Positions 58,206-64,000 of a DNA stretch of 64,000 bases are shown here, one piece after another. The position numbers were made by a program, and so were the translations under genes. A model generated the notes under the pieces. The model saw nothing but the letters and a program-made list of their open reading frames with translations, had not been told where the DNA came from and searched no databases. Origin of the DNA: Strix aluco (Eukaryota > Chordata > Aves > Strigiformes > Strigidae); contig NC_133934.1 in the NCBI RefSeq assembly GCF_031877795.1, positions 25,113,716-25,177,715 on the forward strand, in the 5' to 3' direction. Position 1 is the stretch's first letter; every line of letters begins with the position of its first letter.

Positions 58206-60002
58206 CATGGTTAGAAACAATAATCTAGAAATATCTGTGGTAGAGGGAGGACAGGATGTGATTATACTACCATATATCTGCAACCCCCAGTAGCCACAAG
58301 AATGGTGGTTGTTGTTACAGTACAACCCATAAGTACTTAATTTTTTAACTTTTTAAAATCTATGTAATAGTGGAAACAGCTCTCAGAAAATGCTTCCACT
58401 TGTGCTAAAGTTCAGCTAGTATGAGTTGTGAAACAGGACAGAATCTCTTATTGACAGCAAACAAAATGCTGATTCCTTGACAAAAAAATTATTACAGTCT
58501 TCTAGATACTTGAGGCAGGGAGAATAGAACTTACTTGTAACAGACAAAAATGTCTTGAGAACATCCTTTCATGAGATGCTTCAAATATGCATGTGTTGTT
58601 ATAAAGATTTTAAAATTAAAAAAAAAAAGAATGATAGCATGCAATGAGATGGCAAGTATTTATTTTTTCTTCTTTTCCATGATGCTATTACACTGCAATA
58701 AGGAGTTTAAAAATGTTTTGTCTCTACAGGCCTCTAAGTCCAGTCCTGGGCTACAGGAGGGTTTCTATTATAAAATGAAGTACAAGAGTAAAAAACATAG
58801 ATCTACAATAAGTTGCCATAGAATTCTGTATGATATGAAAGAAGGTGAATTTATCTTCACTTCCACAGTAATTTTAAACTTTGAATCAAGAAAAAAAAAA
58901 TAAAGCCTGCAGTTCTCCCCTTTTCTCTGAAAAATTTAATTTACATCTTAACATGTAACCTCTAAGACAAAAAAGTTCAAGTGAAATCTTTCAAATGAGC
59001 TTGAAGCCAAAGCAGAAGGTTTATTCTGGCAGCTTTTACACTTGCAATATTTTTTGCTAAAGTACAATTCTGACTTATTTTTTGTGCCCATAATTGATGC
59101 TGTTGGGGCTTCAAAATCTGGTGCAGACTTCCTTCTTTTACTATACTCAGAATTATGATGGGATTTCAGCCAACTTTATTTTCTGTGATGGGTTTCTCTT
59201 TGTAAGCTACATTTGCAATTTAACTACCAGTGTTTGATGGATCTCCAATACTACAAAACCTCTTTCAGTCTTACTAGATAGCCAGAATTACAGCAACTCT
59301 GAAGCTGTAAAACAAGAGAGCAGTTTTGTGGCTTGCCTTAAAAAAAGCAAAGCAAAGCAAACCAAACCAAAACCCACTATCATCTGAGAAAACTGAGATT
59401 TAGATATTCTGGAATTTGATTTTCCAGTGCACTGAAGATGCTTGGTACTTGGAGACCAAGTGCTCATTTCTGGTCACTCCTCATCCATCCATGCCTCATG
59501 TTCACAAGAGAGTGGTAATGCTGTGGAGGGTGACCTCAGTCTGTAACAATAACTGGGAGGCTGGGCAAACTCCATGTGCCTGTGCAAGTTGGAATCATAT
59601 TTGTTTGCACTCCCATGATGTTACTTAGAAGCATGAAAAATTAGTGTCTGCAGGAAGTAGACCAGAATTTTTATTTCTTTTATGTACTCGTGGCACTAGA
59701 GATAGTAAAAGGGAGCATTTTAGGACAAATTTTTTATTATGGGGAAGATGGGAAAAAGTGAAAAAAAAACCCCTAAACTATAATTGCCACAATAAGACTG
59801 CCAGAGACAACAGTGAAGCTCCACAGGCCTAAGATGTCCACATGAATAAGAACATCATCCAGAGTTACATTTGGGTAAAATAAGATAGCCTAGAACATGA
59901 CTAGTCCATGCCTCAGAGCATAAACTATCCCACTAACAGCTTTGCATTAGGAAAATATATCATCACAGCATGCCATAGCAATTCTTTCCTGGAGCAACAG
60001 AT

Positions 60003-60062
60003 TATGGCCGCTGTCAAATTAGACCAGATGGACATTGGTCCTATGTTGTATGTCTGACATTC
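60003..60062 (+). mobile_element. Possible ancient LINE 3' tail (CR1/L3-like)
   Basis: The order GGCCGCTGTCA, AGACCAGATGGACATTGGTC, then GTATG resembles the 3' tail of old amniote CR1/L3-type elements as I remember them. It is short and diverged, so the assignment is tentative. Confidence 0.35.
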
Positions 60063-63012
60063 CTGACATTCAAAAAAAAAAGAGTGAACTTGTAGGTTCA
60101 AAAACTAAAACCAAAGCTGAACTACACTGTATTTTGTACACCCTTTTACATAGCCAGGCAAATATCATTCAATTCAAATTTACCTCAGAGAAGTGGGATA
60201 CTACTCATGGAATAAACTGATGTATAGTATCTGCCATTCCATCAGACCTGTCCTTCAGCATTTGGTCCATAACATCTGCACTGGATATTTTTTTTCTTTC
60301 CTGAATATTTTGCCTGCATTGTACTTCATGGAACCAGTACAAAAACAACAGTATGGTTTTGCACATCAGGATTGCATAATACTGGATATGCTTTAAAACA
60401 GCAGAGTAAAGGCTGACAGTAAAACCATACCTTTGTCATCTTCTGGCTTGAATGCTTGTCAATAAATGCTAAATATACCATATAAAAAAAAAAAAAAACC
60501 AAAACCAAACAACTACAACTGTAAAAGAAAGTGGAGTAAGGAGCAACCACTGTAGAGTGTTAATGTAAAGCTAGCCAGTCAATTAATGTCTAGGAGGGCT
60601 CAGAAAAAGAGAAGGAGAATTCCCAGGAGAAAAGGAACTGCCTAAGGGGTAATAATTGTATTGGAAAAAATCCCTAAGGAAAGAAGGAAACTAAAGGATC
60701 ATAAATACAAATTAAGATGATGAAACAAATGAAATGTGACAGGGAGCAAGAGGAGAAAACAATCCAGGACCAAATTCTTTTCCACACTTTCATTAATGTT
60801 GTAAAAGACATAGGAAAGAATACACTCTAAAAATAGTACATGACACCGAGACAGGAAAGGTTATAAGCACAGCATCAGAATAGAAAAATTGCCTTAGAAA
60901 AGGTATGGTATAACTCACTGCACAAGTGTTATATTTGGGAAAAAGAAATAAAATGTAAAACTTGAAGAATGGAGGGAATAGCTATTAGGCATAAAAATTT
61001 AAATATATATATTTTTGATTGCTATTTTAATTTTTGAATGTTGAAAGGAAGACTTTTAAATTTCAAATCTTATCTAGTGTGAGCAATTCTATTGCATTTT
61101 TATTCTGAACAACTCAAAAAAGTCTTCTCTTTTGAGAGTAGTGAACAGAGCAGTTAGGGTAATAAATTTCCTTGTTCATGCAGAAAAGAACCTGCTTTAT
61201 GGAAAATTTCATGAGCAAGTCTAATTCTGCCTCTTTCTGATGGTAACAATGACTTCAGCCCTATTTTGCATATCTTCAAATTCTCTTGTACAAGCCAGTC
61301 TGAAAAACTAGCTGAAAGCTTCATTTAAACACACATATTTACATGGCAGACAACTGTAAGCAGGTCATCATATGCCACTGCTGTAGATTACAAATGTTGT
61401 GCCGCTGAAGCAAATTCCTTCTTCCTGGAATTTTCTCTTCCAAAACACAGCATCTTTACTGAAAACTGCAGTGAAAAAAGCTTCTCCAGATGGCAGTCCC
61501 ATCCATGTACAATATCTCTTCCTACAGTGTTGCTCTTAACTTCCTACCACTTCTATTTAAGGGTATAAACTAAAGCTTGTGTCTGGAGAACTAATTACGC
61601 ACTATTCTGCAATATAAACACAGAATATTTCCATTTTGAAACTCCTAATCTCCCAGCACTGTCCAAATTACCCTGGATGCCAAGATTGGAAAATATTCAC
61701 TGAGCAGCTCAACCTTCTGCTACTTCTTAAGAGTAAGAACCCCTATTTATATACATAGGAAAGTTTAACATCATCGTTGACATACAGATATTTTGCCATG
61801 GCACGATGCTGTCACTTGGCCCGTTCAACTCACTTTATACTCCAGTTGAATTTAAGAACATGCATGAACCGCTATGACTCAGCAGCAGTTGCCTTGCATC
61901 TTTATAAAGTGTTCAAACACTTGGTATGGGAATGAATCCTCCCTGTACACCAAATTCTGCCACCCTACTAAAGGGATGTTCAAGGTACATATGATCCAAG
62001 CTGCTTCAAGGGTTATTCAATGACATACACTTCAGCTTGAACTGAAGTATTGAATTTTAACAGCCATTGCAAAACTTAAATATTTTCTTTCTTCCTACCA
62101 GTCGTTTTCTCTTTAGAAGTTTTGCAGGGAAAAAAATAAGAAAAAGAATGTGTTAACCACTACATAGCTGTTTTTCTATACAAACATTGTAACAGGCACA
62201 GACTTAAATTTTCCCTTTTGGAAGCATCACAGATAGATGTGCTACTCTGGATTCAGAATTTAGAAAGACTAACATCCTTTCCCACCATCTTTTGAAAACA
62301 ATTACATGAAAAATAAAAACTTTCCAAATAATACTTGAGAGAATATAAAACCACTCAGTTACCTGATTTATATATAGGGGTTTTTATCTAGGACAATGTT
62401 CCTATCAATCATTGTGTTCCACTAGTAGCTAAGGATCTAACCCATGGCTCTTTTCTTTGCAATATGCTTTACATTTTGCTTCCTATGTATAATTGTAGGT
62501 CTTTTGTATCTACAACCAGGCAGGAATTCTGCCTTTGCATGTGAGAAACTTAGCTATCAACTTAATTTTGTATGACACCAAACCACTAAAGATCAAGGAA
62601 AATTAACCATTAAAACATGAATATATGTCATTCTCAGTTCAAAATCATTAAGCACCATTACCTTAGAGCACTCACATAATTCCCACCTTCAGCCCAAGCT
62701 TCTGTTCACATGTATCTCTCAAAGATTTCACTGAAATACAGAATGCTAAAAGAAGTTCTTAGTGAATACAGAGGTGATATAAAATATTACATTTATTTCT
62801 TCCAGATAAAAATCCAGCAAATCATTCCCCAGATATCAGTACCAAGAAACCACTTATTTTCTTTATTTGAGAAAATCATTATTATTAAAACAGTAGCAGC
62901 TTGGCCAGTGATAACCACATGACAGAAGTATGGATGTCCTTCATTCCTTTAATCACACACTTAAGGCCTATCTCAGAAAAAAAAGATCATTTTTCAAGAA
63001 AATATTCCAAAT

Positions 63013-63043
63013 TAAAAAAAAAAAACAAAACAAAACAAAACAA
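63013..63043. repeat. (AAAAC)n microsatellite
   Basis: Poly-A followed by AAAAC units. It could be the tail of an unrecognised retroposed sequence. Confidence 0.85.
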
Positions 63044-64000
63044 ACCACTTAGAAAAGGATATTGCTGATCTTTAAACAAAAAACTTCAAACAAAGTTGTT
63101 CAGAAAAAGAAACAAGTATCCCAGAAACAGCAGCAACGTTCCTGATAAACCGATACACATTCAAGTAAATTCAGATACTCTTTTCAAAAAGTCAGGGGGC
63201 ATCAATCTACAGGCTCAGTAGTAAATATTTTACATTTATTTTGGCCTTTCAGATATTATAAATCACATATAAAATCCAATATCACTTAGGGAAAGAGATG
63301 TATTAGATTCAATCTTCTAATTAGAGCCTCTGAACTTTGCAAAGGTTTTCATATATCCTATAGGTACTGATTTTCCACCATGTTCAAAGGCTTCTTACTA
63401 TTAGAAATGCTATGACTTCATTAATTAAAATTAATGGAGTGTGATAAACAAGGCAAAACTGATCATATTGTTTTATTAAAATAAAATAATAGCAAAACAA
63501 AATCAGAAGCAGAAGTACAAATTCACTTGAATATCAGTTCCTCAGTCATCTAAAGACCTAGGCTATTGCAAACTATTTCACTAACTGGAAACAAAACAAT
63601 ACAATTTTTGGACCAAATTAATCCCAACAAGTACATGGAGGATAAAAATGTCTAGTTGACTTTGTTCTTTAATTTATGAATTTGTTCTTCATTGTGTTAT
63701 TTACACAGGTGTGCCTTTGGTATTCTGAATGCCAGAAATGGATGTCTGCTTACAAAAAGATATAGAAAAAATATTTTCCTGTCTACTGTAGGTATGAAAA
63801 TATAGGTAATTCTTGTTTCTAAATGTATAGCTGATGCAACTATGTTCACTGAACTATATTTCGTATTCAAAATATACCAGGGACCTGACACTTTTTAGAC
63901 AAGTAAAATCAAATTTTCAAAGTACATTCTAGCTACTGAACACATTAAAATATTAAACTATGTATGAAGTCCAATAGTGAAAGTATAATAAACCTTAAAG

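Larger units (their letters stand above)
58211..64000. other. Downstream intergenic DNA
   Basis: AT-rich sequence with A homopolymers (58617-58628, 60483-60497) and an (AAAAC)n tract at 63013-63043. A very degraded LINE-like tail may lie near 60003-60062. No open frame here has a recognisable domain. Confidence 0.65.

Overview
The window is vertebrate nuclear DNA and almost certainly from a bird. It is AT-rich, has large introns and long non-coding stretches, carries 5'-truncated CR1 LINEs of the avian type, and holds two LTR-type repeats that I recognise as common in bird genomes. There are no operons, ribosome binding sites or other prokaryotic features.

Two protein-coding genes lie head to head. 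On the minus strand is the 5' end of ARAP2 (ArfGAP with RhoGAP, ankyrin repeat and PH domains 2). It has a CpG-island promoter and non-coding exon 1 at about 15.35-16.25 kb, a 5.9 kb first intron, and the first coding exon (SAM domain) at 8678-9546. The rest of the gene continues off the left edge, so 1-8677 is intron. On the plus strand is an apparently complete DTHD1 (death domain containing 1). I resolved it into ten coding exons between 28592 and 47939 by requiring splice consensus and matching codon phase at every junction. The spliced frame is 961 codons including the stop. It predicts a low-complexity, Ser/Glu-rich N-terminal part, two ZU5-like modules, a UPA-like module resembling PIDD1, and a C-terminal death domain. 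ARAP2 beside DTHD1 in opposite orientation is the arrangement I know from human 4p14, which supports both calls.

Layout: 1-8677 ARAP2 intron 2 with a minus-strand CR1; 8678-9735 ARAP2 exon 2; 9736-15616 ARAP2 intron 1 with a 24-nt poly-G run; 15.35-16.25 kb CpG island; 16.26-28.5 kb intergenic, non-coding as far as I can see; 28.6-47.9 kb DTHD1, with an LTR-like repeat in intron 1 and a CR1 tail in intron 7; 47.9-64 kb downstream intergenic DNA with a solo LTR flanked by a perfect 5-bp target-site duplication.

The two genes have no obvious shared pathway. ARAP2 is a phosphoinositide-dependent Arf6 GAP. DTHD1 is a poorly characterised death-domain protein. The most noteworthy points are a GC-AG first intron in DTHD1 proved by codon phase, apparent loss of the catalytic histidine at both positions matching the PIDD1 autoproteolysis sites, a possible phase-compatible cassette in DTHD1 intron 8, an unexplained spliceable ORF pair at 43.1-43.7 kb, the solo LTR, and two nested palindromes. 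I saw no convincing undescribed multi-gene system.
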